From: an uncultured archaeon A07HB70
GTDB lineage: Archaea > Halobacteriota > Halobacteria > Halobacteriales > Haloferacaceae
Direction: 5' to 3'
Assembly: GCA_000496195.1 (NCBI GenBank)
Contig: KI543179.1
Coordinates: 60,799 to 93,790 of the forward strand
DNA length: 32,992 bases
In this document: in pieces, positions 1 through 8,792 of the stretch
How the letters are laid out: every line of letters begins with the position of its first letter
Position numbering within the stretch: the first letter of the stretch is position 1
Notes under the pieces: model-generated
Told to the model about the DNA's origin: nothing
The model's database searches: none
The model's input: the letters and a program-made list of their open reading frames with translations, nothing else
Translations under genes and position numbers: made by a program

Positions 1-990
1 GTCGCGGACCCGGAGGACTCGGACGTGAACGTCCTGTTCCAGGGCGTGCGTGCCCACGACGATCTCGTCGCGTCGGAGGAGCAGGGGGTCGAGATCGCCG
101 CCGTGACCGGGACACAGGCCGGCGACGTCCGGGCGAACCGCGCGCTCGGCGACGAGGTCGACACCGTCCTCGCCGGCCTCTCGACCGGCGAATCGGTGAG
201 TGCGGTCGTCATCACCGACGGCGCGCAGGACGAGTCGACGCTCCCGGTGATTCGGTCGCGGGTTCCGATCGACAGCGTGCGCCGGGTGGTCGTCCGGCAG
301 GCACAGGACCTCGAGTCAATCTACTACACGATGAAGCAGGTGCTGGCCGATCCGGAGACCCGCGGGACGATACTGGTGCCGCTCGGGGTGCTCCTGCTCA
401 TCTACCCGGCGGCGACGGTCGCCAGCCTGTTCGACGTGCCCGGTGCGGCGCTGCTCGGCGTTCTCTCGGCGCTCCTGGGGCTCTACACCCTGTTCCGTGG
501 ACTGGGCCTGGAGCGCTCTATCGACGGCGCCGTCGACCGTGCCCGGGAGCTCCTGTACACCGGCCGGGTGACCCTCGTCACCTACGTCGTCGCCGCGGCG
601 CTGGTGGTCGTCGGCGGCGTCCAGGGCGTCTCCCTGCTGGAGACGGCTGGGTCGACGGTGTCGAGCGATCCGGCGCTCGCCGTCTCCGCGTTCGCTCACG
701 GCGCGGTCCGGTGGTTCGCGGCGGCGGGCATCACCTCGAGCATGGGACAGGTGACCGACGAGTATCTCGCCGACAGCTTCGAGTGGCGTTACCTCAACGC
801 GCCGTTCTACGTCCTCGCGATCGCGCTGGTGCTGTTCGCGCTGACGGGCTACTTCCTGCCCGCCGCGCCGGGCGTGACGGCGCTCTCGCTCACCGACCTC
901 GCGGTCGGCCTGACGGCTGGAACGCTCCTGAGCGTGCTGTCGACGCTCGGATTCGCCGTCGCGGAGTCGCGCTACCCGACGGTCGCTTAG
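1..990 (+). CDS. DUF373 family membrane protein (5'-truncated by window edge)
   Basis: Frame 1 is open from base 1 (VADPEDSDVNVLFQGVRAHDDL...), with an N-terminal soluble domain, several C-terminal hydrophobic segments, and a TAG stop at 988-990. Resembles haloarchaeal DUF373 proteins. Confidence 0.8.
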   Translation, partial: VADPEDSDVNVLFQGVRAHDDLVASEEQGVEIAAVTGTQAGDVRANRALGDEVDTVLAGLSTGESVSAVVITDGAQDESTLPVIRSRVPIDSVRRVVVRQAQDLESIYYTMKQVLADPETRGTILVPLGVLLLIYPAATVASLFDVPGAALLGVLSALLGLYTLFRGLGLERSIDGAVDRARELLYTGRVTLVTYVVAAALVVVGGVQGVSLLETAGSTVSSDPALAVSAFAHGAVRWFAAAGITSSMGQVTDEYLADSFEWRYLNAPFYVLAIALVLFALTGYFLPAAPGVTALSLTDLAVGLTAGTLLSVLSTLGFAVAESRYPTVA

Positions 991-1838
991 CGCTCCCGGA
1001 CGACGACGAACTCCGCGAGGTCGCGGAGGTAGCCGCCGGCCCCGCGGTCGACCACCTCCGCTGCGTCGAGCGCCGCGAGCGCCTCGTCGGCCTGTGCCCG
1101 CGCACGACTGTTCGCCTCCGCCGGCGTCAGGTCCGTCACCCGCACGACGGAGGGGCGGTCGACCGCCTCGTCCTGTCCGGTCGGCTTGCCGAGGTCACCC
1201 GCGTCGGCGGTGGCGTCGAGCACGTCGTCGCGGATCTGGAACGCGACGCCGACCCCCTCGGCGTAGTCGCCGAGCAGTTCGACCGTGTACGGGTCGGCGC
1301 CGCCGGCGACGCCGCCGAGTTCGGCGGCGGCGCGGAACAGCGCTCCGGTCTTTCGGCGCGCGAGCGTCATGTACTCGGCCTCCGTGGTCGGCTGTGCGAC
1401 GAGTTCGGAGGCCTCGCCCTCGCCGAGTTCGACCATCGCCTCTGCGGCCACCTGCATCGCCCGCTCGTCCGCGGAGAAGAGCGCGAACGCCTCGCCGAGG
1501 AGCCCGTCCGAGGCGACGATTGCGGGGCCGTGACCGAACGCCGCCCACGCGCTCTCCGTGCCGCGCCGGACGTCGGAGCGGTCGATGATGTCGTCGACGA
1601 CGAGCGAGGCGCTGTGGACGAGTTCGACGCCGACGGCGAAGTCGACGGCGTCCTCCGGCGCGCCGCCGGCCGCCTCGCACGCGAGGACGGTCACCGCCGG
1701 CCGGACGCGCTTGCCTCCCGACAGCGCGACGTGGTCGACCCGGTCGCGGAGCAGCGGTGGGTCGACGGCGTCGACGACCGCCTCGAGGCGGTCCTCGACC
1801 AGCCCTACCCGCCGCTCCAGATACTCCATCGACAGCAT
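987..1838 (-). CDS. idsA: Polyprenyl diphosphate synthase (GGPP/FPP synthase type)
   Basis: Both Asp-rich motifs present (LVVDDIIDRSDVRRG and FQIRDDVLD), plus GGKRVRP and LGKP motifs. Start may be the internal Met of MEYLERR. Confidence 0.93.
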   Translation of the reverse strand: MLSMEYLERRVGLVEDRLEAVVDAVDPPLLRDRVDHVALSGGKRVRPAVTVLACEAAGGAPEDAVDFAVGVELVHSASLVVDDIIDRSDVRRGTESAWAAFGHGPAIVASDGLLGEAFALFSADERAMQVAAEAMVELGEGEASELVAQPTTEAEYMTLARRKTGALFRAAAELGGVAGGADPYTVELLGDYAEGVGVAFQIRDDVLDATADAGDLGKPTGQDEAVDRPSVVRVTDLTPAEANSRARAQADEALAALDAAEVVDRGAGGYLRDLAEFVVVRER

Positions 1839-1870
1839 CCAAGCGGTCGCGGGGCTTGTACGTGACGAAG

Positions 1871-3001
1871 CTACCCGGGTTCGTCGTCGTCCGGGAGCGA
1901 GATGAGGTTCTCCCGGCCGAGCCGGAGCTTCTCGACCTGCCCCTCGTCGGCCATCGACGACAGGAGCTGTGACACCTTCGCGTCCGACCAGCCAGTCTCC
2001 TCGACGATCGCCGCCTGCTTCATCCGACCGTCGTTCTGCTCCAGCAGGCGCTCGACCCGCTCGTCGTCAGCGAGCAGCTCGGGGTCGGGCTCGGACTCCG
2101 CCTCGTCCTCGTCCTCGCTCTCGTCGGCTCCGTCGCTCTCGCCCGTCGGCTCCGGATCCGCCGCCGCCCCGTCGGCTCGCGGGTCGTCGTCCGCCGTCGG
2201 CGCCGGCTGCCCTCCCCGGCCGCGGAGGCGGACGTACAGCACCGCGGCGGCGGCGACGACGAGGACACCGCCGCCGAACAGCCCCCACGGCAGGCTCCGG
2301 TCCGGGCGTTCGGGCGTCGCCGGCCCCGTCTGGCGGTAGGTGACGGTCAGGCGGCTCTCGAACTCGCGGGGCCCCTCGAACCGGATCGCGTTGTTCTCTA
2401 TCGCGTCGAACGACGGGCCGCTCGAGTCGACGATGCTGTAGCCCGACGGCGTCCGCACGACGAGCACCTGGTCCCCGGTGAGCGAGCCGAGCCACGTCCG
2501 GTCGCCGCCGAGGGCGAGCGCCTCGTCGAGGCGGAGGGTCTCGTTCTCGCCGCGGCCGAGGAAGCCCGTCCAGTGAAAGGAGACGGCGACGACCCCGACC
2601 CCGCCGTCGACCCGGCCCTCGCGGCTCACGTTCGTCAGCCGCATCTCCCGATCTGTCGCCGCCCCGGCGCGGTCGACGGCGGCGGCGAACGGGTCGGCCC
2701 GCGGGCCGGCGTCCGTCTCGCCGTCGCGGTAGGCGGCGGCGTACTCGCGAAACGCCGACTCCTCTGCCTCGTCCTCCAGCAGGTACGTCGTCCGAACGGT
2801 CCAGCGGGCGCTGGCGTTCGTGTACAGACGAACCTCGATCGTGGTGTTCTCGGGCGCGTCGAACGCCGCGGCTGGCCCCCCCGAGAGCGCCGACGGCGCC
2901 AGCCCGGGCTGGCCGGCTGTTGCGACCGGGGCGACGGACACCCCCGCGAGGAGGAGCGTCGCGACGGCGAGGAGGGCAGGCAGACGCGGGGCAGTCCGCA
3001 T
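1871..3001 (-). CDS. Membrane-anchored protein with signal peptide, extracytoplasmic domain, single TM, acidic linker and C-terminal winged HTH
   Basis: N-terminal signal peptide, TM segment LPWGLFGGGVLVVAAAAVLYVRL, Asp/Glu-rich linker, then ERLLEQNDGRMKQAAIVEETGWSDAKVSQLLSSMADEGQVEKLRLGRENLISL, which is wHTH-like. Confidence 0.85.
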   Translation of the reverse strand: MRTAPRLPALLAVATLLLAGVSVAPVATAGQPGLAPSALSGGPAAAFDAPENTTIEVRLYTNASARWTVRTTYLLEDEAEESAFREYAAAYRDGETDAGPRADPFAAAVDRAGAATDREMRLTNVSREGRVDGGVGVVAVSFHWTGFLGRGENETLRLDEALALGGDRTWLGSLTGDQVLVVRTPSGYSIVDSSGPSFDAIENNAIRFEGPREFESRLTVTYRQTGPATPERPDRSLPWGLFGGGVLVVAAAAVLYVRLRGRGGQPAPTADDDPRADGAAADPEPTGESDGADESEDEDEAESEPDPELLADDERVERLLEQNDGRMKQAAIVEETGWSDAKVSQLLSSMADEGQVEKLRLGRENLISLPDDDEPG

Positions 3002-3022
3002 CGATTGACGCTCAAGTCGGCC

Positions 3023-3030
3023 GATAAAAA
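3023..3030 (-). promoter_or_regulatory. Putative archaeal TATA box (TTTTTATC) for the membrane-wHTH gene
   Basis: A/T-rich element about 25 nt upstream of the minus-strand ATG at 3001, in otherwise GC-rich DNA. Confidence 0.55.
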
Positions 3031-3073
3031 CGCTTTCTATCGGGGCTGAGTCGGTCGAATCTTCTCCCGGCCC

Positions 3074-3080
3074 TTTTTAC
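3074..3080 (+). promoter_or_regulatory. Putative TATA box (TTTTTAC) for the secreted protein gene
   Basis: A/T-rich element about 28 nt upstream of ATG 3105; consistent with a leaderless transcript. Confidence 0.55.
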
Positions 3081-3104
3081 CCGGCGGCGTGGCAGTGCCG
3101 GCAG

Positions 3105-4331
3105 ATGCGCGCCTGCCACGCTCTCCTCGCGGCGACGCTCGCTGTCGCCGTCCTCCTCGTCCCCGTCGGCGCCGCGACGACAGCCGGCGCGCCCGCCGTC
3201 CAACAGACGCCGACCCCACAGGTCGACGACGGAGCCCCGCCCGACCGACCGGTCGAGGTACTGACGCTCGCCGACGACGACGCGAACCGCTCGGCCACCC
3301 GCGAGACGACGCTCGACGTCGGTCCCGCTGTCGGCGCCGCCACAGACGCCGCCGGTCACGAGCTCCGCACGATTCGGGCGCTGGCCCGCGTCCGTGGGGC
3401 CGACGACCCGGACGCCGCGCTCTCGCGCGAGTTCGACCGGATCGGCGCCCGTGCAGCCGGCCTCGGCAGGCAACAGCGGTCGGCGCTCCAGGCGTTCGCG
3501 GACGGCGAGGCCGACGCGCGGACGACCCTGCTCGTGCTCGCCCGGGTCGACCGGGCGGCCCGCGCCCTCGAGAATCGGCGCGAGCGCGTCGTCACCACTG
3601 CCCGCGGCGAGGGGGCGACCGTCCCGTCGGAGCGCTCCGTGGCGCTCGCCCGCGAACTCGGGGTGTACACCGGCCCGGTCCGCAGCCAGGTTGCCGCGGC
3701 GCTGTCCGGGGCGGAGCCGCCGGCCCGCGTCTACGTCTCGACGACGCCGCGAGGCGTGACGCTCGCGGCGCTGACCGAGTCCGGATACGTCCGCGAGACG
3801 TACCGCGGCGACCTCCGCCGGGTCGACGACGCGTCGCTGACCCGGTCGGCTGCGCGCGACGCGGTGGCGGCGGCGTACCCGTCGCTGTGGCGCGTGCGGA
3901 GCGCCGTCGACGTCGACCCGGCGCGCGTCTCCACGGTCCGGATGACCTACGACGGCGGCGAACTCGCGGCGACGGTCGGGTCGAGGAACAGACGGGTGTT
4001 CCGCGACGCTCACCGACAGTCGCTCGGCGTCGCCGGAACGGACAGGCAGGCGGTCAACACCCGCGACGGCTTCCGTCTGGTCGTCAACCGCTCGTACGCC
4101 GGCGGGCCGATGCGTATCCAGCTCCGGACCGTGGACGGCGACCCGGTCGCCGCGGACCTCACCATCGGTCCGGAGGGGGGCGAGAGTTCGCCGGTCGGAA
4201 CGACCGGTCCGGACGGCGAGCGGTGGCTGCTGACCCCCGACGAGCGGTTCACCCTCGTCGCCATCCGCGGGAACACCGTCGTGTTCATTACGATGGACCC
4301 GCTCGCGGCCCCGCGCACGGAGCGGCCCTGA
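3105..4331 (+). CDS. Secreted haloarchaeal protein of unknown function (DUF7096-like)
   Basis: Signal peptide MRACHALLAATLAVAVLLVPVGAATTAG, long Ala/Arg-rich region, C-terminal beta-rich region. Divergent from the membrane wHTH gene. Confidence 0.75.
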   Translation: MRACHALLAATLAVAVLLVPVGAATTAGAPAVQQTPTPQVDDGAPPDRPVEVLTLADDDANRSATRETTLDVGPAVGAATDAAGHELRTIRALARVRGADDPDAALSREFDRIGARAAGLGRQQRSALQAFADGEADARTTLLVLARVDRAARALENRRERVVTTARGEGATVPSERSVALARELGVYTGPVRSQVAAALSGAEPPARVYVSTTPRGVTLAALTESGYVRETYRGDLRRVDDASLTRSAARDAVAAAYPSLWRVRSAVDVDPARVSTVRMTYDGGELAATVGSRNRRVFRDAHRQSLGVAGTDRQAVNTRDGFRLVVNRSYAGGPMRIQLRTVDGDPVAADLTIGPEGGESSPVGTTGPDGERWLLTPDERFTLVAIRGNTVVFITMDPLAAPRTERP

Positions 4332-4370
4332 CGCCCCGGCGCTCTTTGGGGAACGGGCGCCACGCCCGGC

Positions 4371-4805
4371 GTGGACCGACCGGTCGACCTGACCGTCGCG
4401 ATCCTCGTCTCGCTGGCCGTCGCCGGCGCGGCGCTCGGCCTCCTGCCCGACCCGGCGCCGACTGCGGCGTTCGCGCTCCGGGCCGACGCCGCGGGTGACA
4501 GCCTCACGCTGACCCACCGTGGCGGCGACCCGGTCGACGTCCGCGCCGCCACCCTCCGGGTGGTGGTGTCGGGTCGCCCGCTCCGTCACCAGCCCCAGAC
4601 GCCCTTCTTCGCCACACGCGGGTTCCGGTCGGGGCCGACGGGGCCGCTCAACCCCGGGAGCGACGGGCGCTGGACGGCGGGCGAGCGGGCGCGTCTGCGC
4701 CTCGCGGCGACGAACGTACCGCTCCTCGACCCGGGCGACCGGGTGACAGTGACGCTCCGGGTCGACGGGAACCGGGTCGCGCGGGTCGTGGCGCGGGCGC
4801 GCTGA
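4371..4805 (+). CDS. Exported, pilin-like/Ig-like beta-sandwich protein
   Basis: GTG start, N-terminal hydrophobic helix (LTVAILVSLAVAGAALGLL), then LTHRGGDPVDVRAATLRVVVSG...LDPGDRVTVTLRVDG, typical of archaeal type IV pilin/DUF1628-like beta domains. Confidence 0.65.
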   Translation: MDRPVDLTVAILVSLAVAGAALGLLPDPAPTAAFALRADAAGDSLTLTHRGGDPVDVRAATLRVVVSGRPLRHQPQTPFFATRGFRSGPTGPLNPGSDGRWTAGERARLRLAATNVPLLDPGDRVTVTLRVDGNRVARVVARAR

Positions 4806-4809
4806 CCGC

Positions 4810-4911
4810 CTACACGACGAAACAGCCCGCCGTCGGGACGACCAGGGAGAGCGCGGCGAGGGCGCGGAGCTGGCGACCGGCGCAGCCGGTCGCGAGGTGT
4901 TCGAGGGACAC
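4810..4911 (-). CDS. Possible small ORF (33 aa): MSLEHLATGCAGRQLRALAALSLVVPTAGCFVV
   Basis: GTG start at 4911, TAG stop (CTA at 4810-4812); hydrophobic C-terminal half; fills the gap between two annotated genes. Too short for the ORF track. Confidence 0.25.
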   Translation of the reverse strand: MSLEHLATGCAGRQLRALAALSLVVPTAGCFVV

Positions 4912-4952
4912 GACCTCGCCTGTTCAGGCGGAGACGTAAGCGTGGCGGCGCG

Positions 4953-5608
4953 TCAGGCTCCGACCGGCTCCGGGTCTGGCCGCGCCGGCTCTGCGGGCAC
5001 CTCGGCAACGGTGGTGATGGCGATCTCGGGGCTGTACGACGGCCCCATCGTGACGTGCCGGAACTCCTCGTAGCCGGCCTCGGTGAACATCCGGTCTGCC
5101 TCCTCCTCGTCGTAGAACAGCATGATCGCGTCCGCGACGCGCTTCATCACGGAGGTTCGGGGGTTGTTCGGGCCGACGACGAGCACCTGCCCGCCGGGGC
5201 GGGTGACGCGGCGGAGCTCCTCCAGGGCGTCGACGGGGTTCGGCCAGTACTCGATCGACCCGGACGACCAGACGACGTCGAAGGCGTCGTCGGCGAAGGG
5301 CAGCCGCTCGGCGTCGCCGCGGCAGAAGCGGACCCGCCCGTGCCTGCCGAACTTCTCGAAGGCCTTCTGCATCTGGTGGCTGCTCTGGTCGAGGCCGTGG
5401 ACCGTCTCGACCCGGTCGAGGAGCCCTCGGTCGCGAAGCCGGTGCCACAGCCGACGTCCAACACCCGGTCGTCGCGGTCGAGGTCGAGGAGGTCGAGCGC
5501 CTCCGTCCGCATCGCGTCGGTCCAGATGAACGGGTTCACGCGGTCGTACACCTTCGAGAGGTAGCGGTAGAACAGCCGCGCCCGTGCCTTGTTCTCGAGG
5601 ACGCCCAT
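4953..5608 (-). pseudogene. SAM-dependent methyltransferase (UbiE/MPBQ-methyltransferase-like), frameshifted
   Basis: N-terminal part MGVLENKARARLFYRYLSKVYDRVNPFIWTD...VLDVGCGTGFATEG is in one frame. The continuation LLDRVETVHGLDQSSHQMQKAFEKFGRHGRVRFCRGDAERLPFADDAFDVVWSSGSIEYWPNP... is in another. One base appears to be missing at the CCC run 5424-5426. Total length 656 nt = 3n+2. Confidence 0.85.
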
Positions 5609-5704
5609 CGTCCGTAACTGGGCGCCCGCGGCTATGAACCCAACGGCTCGTCCCGGCGGCGCGACGTCCGCGGCACCGCCGCTCGTGGCCCTTCCGCAAA
5701 CACC

Positions 5705-5711
5705 TTTACCA
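5705..5711 (+). promoter_or_regulatory. Putative TATA element for the ATP synthase operon
   Basis: CACCTTTACCAC about 30 nt upstream of the atpH ATG at 5738. Confidence 0.4.
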
Positions 5712-5737
5712 CGGTGGCCCTACCGCCGGACGACAGG

Positions 5738-6070
5738 ATGCCACGAACGGAGGTTCTCGAACGGGTCAAGGAGGCCGAGCGGGAGGCCGCCGAGCTGGTG
5801 GAGGAGGCGGAGGCCGACCGCGAAGACCGGATCGCGGCGGCGCGCCGCGAGGCCGAACAGATCCGCGAGGAGGCCGAGCAGGAGGCCGCCGAGACGCGCG
5901 AACGGCTCGTCGAGGAGGCTCGTAGCGACATCGAGGCCGAGCGCGAGGAGATTCTCGAGCGGGGCGAGCGCGAGCGCCGCCGGCTCGCGGCAGCCGCGGA
6001 GGAAAACAGAGAGGCGGCGGTCGCGGACGCCGTCGAGCGCTTCGAGGAGGCGATCCGTGCCCTCGAGTGA
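5738..6070 (+). CDS. atpH: A-type ATP synthase subunit H (peripheral stalk coiled coil)
   Basis: MPRTEVLERVKEAEREAAELVEEAEADREDRI..., a short Glu/Ala/Arg coiled coil directly upstream of subunit I. ATG 5738 is preferred over the ORF-track start. Confidence 0.88.
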   Translation: MPRTEVLERVKEAEREAAELVEEAEADREDRIAAARREAEQIREEAEQEAAETRERLVEEARSDIEAEREEILERGERERRRLAAAAEENREAAVADAVERFEEAIRALE

Positions 6071-6082
6071 GGTGTCTCGGCG

Positions 6083-8327
6083 GTGAGCGTTCTCAGACCC
6101 CGCCAGATGAGCAAGGTGTCGGTCACGGGCTCGCGCCGGGTGCTCGGGGACGTCGTCGAGGCCGTCCACGACCAGCACCTCCTCCACCTCACCGAGTACG
6201 ACGACTCGTGGGAGGGGTTCGCACCGGGCGACCCGACCGGCGACGCGGAGGCCGCAGCCGAGCGTCTGGTCACCGTCCGGTCCCTCGAGAGTATCCTCGA
6301 CGTCCAGCCAGCCGACGCCGGGCCGACACGGATGCTCTCCGACGAGGAGCTCGCGACGGAGCTCGAGGACGTCCGCGAGCGGGTGAACGCGCTGGAGGAC
6401 CGGCGCGACGAGGTCGAGGACCGCATCCGCGAGATCGACGAGGCGCTGGAGACGGTCGAGCCGTTCGTCGCGCTCGGGGTCGACCTCGACCTGCTCTCCG
6501 GCTACGACACGCTACAGGTCGCAGCCGGCGAGGGTGACGCCGACGCCGTCGAGCGCGCGGTCGTCGACGCCGACGCCCTGCGGGAGTTCGAGGTCTTCTC
6601 CGGCGACGGCGTCGTCGCCGTCTTCGCCCGGCCCGCTCCCGGTGCCGGCGAGGGCGCGCTGTCGGACGCGCTCGTCGGCGCGGAGTTCGCGGCGCTCGAG
6701 ACCCCCGACGCGTCCGGCGCGCCGTCGGAGTACGTCGCCGAACTCGAGGCCGAGCGCGACGAACTCGCCGCCAGGCGCGAGTCTGCCGACGCCGACGCCG
6801 CGGCGCTGCGCGAGGAGGTCGGCGGCTTCCTCCTCGCCGCCGAGGAGACCCTCTCGGTCCAGGTCCAGAAGGCCGAGGCGCCGCTCTCCTTCGCCACGAC
6901 CGCGAACGCCTTCGTCGCCGAGGGCTGGATCCCCTCGGCGGAGTACACCGAGTTCAAGCGGACGCTCGCCGACGCGGTCGACGACCGGGTCGAGGTCGAG
7001 GAGCTGGAGCGCGCGAGCTTCGGTGCCGACGGGACGGAGGCGCTCCGCGAGGAGCTGCCCGGCGGCGCGGGACAGCCGGCAGCCGCCGACGGCGGCGACG
7101 TCCGAGCCGACGGTGGGGCCGCGGCGACCAGCCCCGTCGTGATGCGCGACGACGACCCGCCGGTCGTCCAGGACAACCCCGGATCCGGCCGGGTACTTCG
7201 AGACGCTGGTCGAGGCGGTCGGGACGCCGAGCTACCGAGAGTTCGACCCGACGATCGTGCTGTTCCTGACGTTCCCCGCGTTCTTCGGGTTCATGATCGG
7301 CGACCTCGGCTACGGGCTCGTCTACATGGGTATCGGCTATCTGATGTACCAGAAGTTCGACTCGTCTGCCCTGCAGAGCATGGGCGGGATCACGATCTTC
7401 GCGGGCGGGTTCACCGTGCTGTTCGGTATCCTGTACGGCGAGATATTCGGACTCCACCTGATCACCCAGTTCCTCTGGGAGGGGGCACTGGGGATGAGCC
7501 ACCCGCCGATCGAGAAGGGGCTGTCGCCGAACCAGATCTCGTGGGCGCAGTCGTGGCTGGTGATCAGCCTGCTCGTGGGGGTGCTCCACCTGAACGTGGG
7601 GTACGCCCTCGACTTCTTCGAGACCCTCGAGTTCCACGGCGCGAAGGACGCCCTGCTCGAGGCCGGGTCGTGGATGCTGATGATGAACGGTCTCTGGGTC
7701 TGGGCGTTCTCGAAGTCCGCCGCGGGCACCGTGCCCGACTTCATGTTCACCGTCTTCGACGGCACCGGCGCGGCGCCGGAGGCGAGCGGCGAGTTCGCAC
7801 ACGCCGTCTTCGCGCTCGGGTTCAACGGGTTCCCGGCGGTTGTCGGTCTCCTCGGCGCAGCCGCCTTCTTCGTCGGGCTGATCATGCTGGCGGCTGGCGA
7901 TCTCGTGGAGATAGTCGAGTTTCTCCAGGTCCTCGTGAACGTGCTGTCCTACACCCGGATCGCCGCGGTGTTGCTCGCGAAGGCCGGGATGGCGTTCACC
8001 GTCAACCTGCTCGTGTTCGGCGCCTACCAGCACGAGGGCGAGTTCCACTTCCTGCTCGGCCACGGGCCGGAGTGGGTCGCGGCGGAGTACGGCGGCGAGG
8101 CGACGGTAATCTTCGGCGGCCTGTTCCACGGCGGGGTCGCGCTGGTTCTCGTCGGCCTCCTCGTGCTCGTTCTCGGACACCTCCTCGTGCTCGCGCTCGG
8201 CGTGACGAGCGCCGGCCTTCAGGCGGTCCGGCTAGAGTACGTCGAGTTCTTCGGCAAGTTCTTCGAGGGCGGCGGTACGTCGTACAGCCCGTTCGGGACC
8301 GACCGGCGCTACACCGCAGAGGAGTAG
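6083..8327 (+). CDS. atpI: A-type ATP synthase subunit I (membrane a subunit), single-base frameshift near 7177-7180
   Basis: Frame 2 encodes MSVLRPRQMSKVSVTGSRRVLGDVVEAVHDQHLLHLTEYDDSW...DDDPPVVQDNP. Frame 3 continues DPAGYFETLVEAVGTPSYREFDPTIVLFLTFPAFFGFMIGDLGYGLVYM...SYSPFGTDRRYTAEE. Removing one C from CCCC at 7177-7180 joins them as ...VVQDNPDPAGYFETLVEAVG.... Confidence 0.92.
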
Positions 8328-8448
8328 CCGCCTCCCGTTCTCCCGGCGACGCGTTCTACTAGCGGTCGATCCGAGTTCGCCGCTGTCGAGCGGTCAGCGC
8401 GGCTAACTCACCTGAACAACCGTGACTGTGCGGCGGTGGACTTGAGAA

Positions 8449-8475
8449 CATTTAAGCGCCCGTCCGGTTTAAATT
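8449..8475 (+). promoter_or_regulatory. A/T-rich elements (CATTTAAGCG and GTTTAAATTG): possible internal promoter ahead of atpK
   Basis: Two TATA-like sequences in the unusually long 185-nt gap between atpI and atpK. Confidence 0.4.
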
Positions 8476-8483
8476 GAGACTGT

Positions 8484-8500
8484 TCCGAGCGGTTCTCGGA
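8484..8500 (+). promoter_or_regulatory. Short stem-loop TCCGAG-CGGTT-CTCGGA just upstream of the atpK start codon
   Basis: Perfect 6-bp inverted repeat with a 5-nt loop, ending 12 nt before ATG 8513. Confidence 0.4.
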
Positions 8501-8512
8501 CGCTCAGCCATC

Positions 8513-8779
8513 ATGATTGAGACCGCAACACAGCTGGCGAGTGTCGTACTACAAACAGAGGGTAGCGCTGCGGCCCCGGGAATCCCCCCGCTCGCCGCGG
8601 GTGCGCTCGCGGTTGGCCTCGCGGCCTTCGGTGCGGGCTACGCCGAGCGCGGTATCGGTGCCGCGGCGATGGGCGCGGTGGCAGAGGACGAGAGCCTGTT
8701 CGTCCGGGGACTGATCTTCACCGTCCTGCCGGAGACCCTGGTCATCCTCGCACTGGTCGTCGTCTTCCTGGTCCAGTAA
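8513..8779 (+). CDS. atpK: A-type ATP synthase subunit K (rotor c subunit, proteolipid)
   Basis: 88-aa double-TM hairpin; second helix GLIFTVLPETLVILALVVVFLVQ carries the ion-binding Glu (LPET). Confidence 0.92.
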   Translation: MIETATQLASVVLQTEGSAAAPGIPPLAAGALAVGLAAFGAGYAERGIGAAAMGAVAEDESLFVRGLIFTVLPETLVILALVVVFLVQ

Positions 8780-8792
8780 CTCCCGCCAATCA

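Noticed and set aside
3012-4589. 525-aa minus-strand ORF
   Set aside because: Antisense of the secreted protein gene; Arg/Gly/Asp-biased and lacks domains.
5790-5960. Repetitive GAGGCCGAG-type sequence in atpH (and similarly in atpE, 8820-8960) as a DNA repeat element
   Set aside because: Explained by Glu/Ala-rich coiled-coil codons, not by an independent repeat or CRISPR-like array.
6954-8180. 408-aa minus-strand ORF
   Set aside because: Antisense of atpI; His/Glu/Arg-rich mirror translation of TM-coding sequence.
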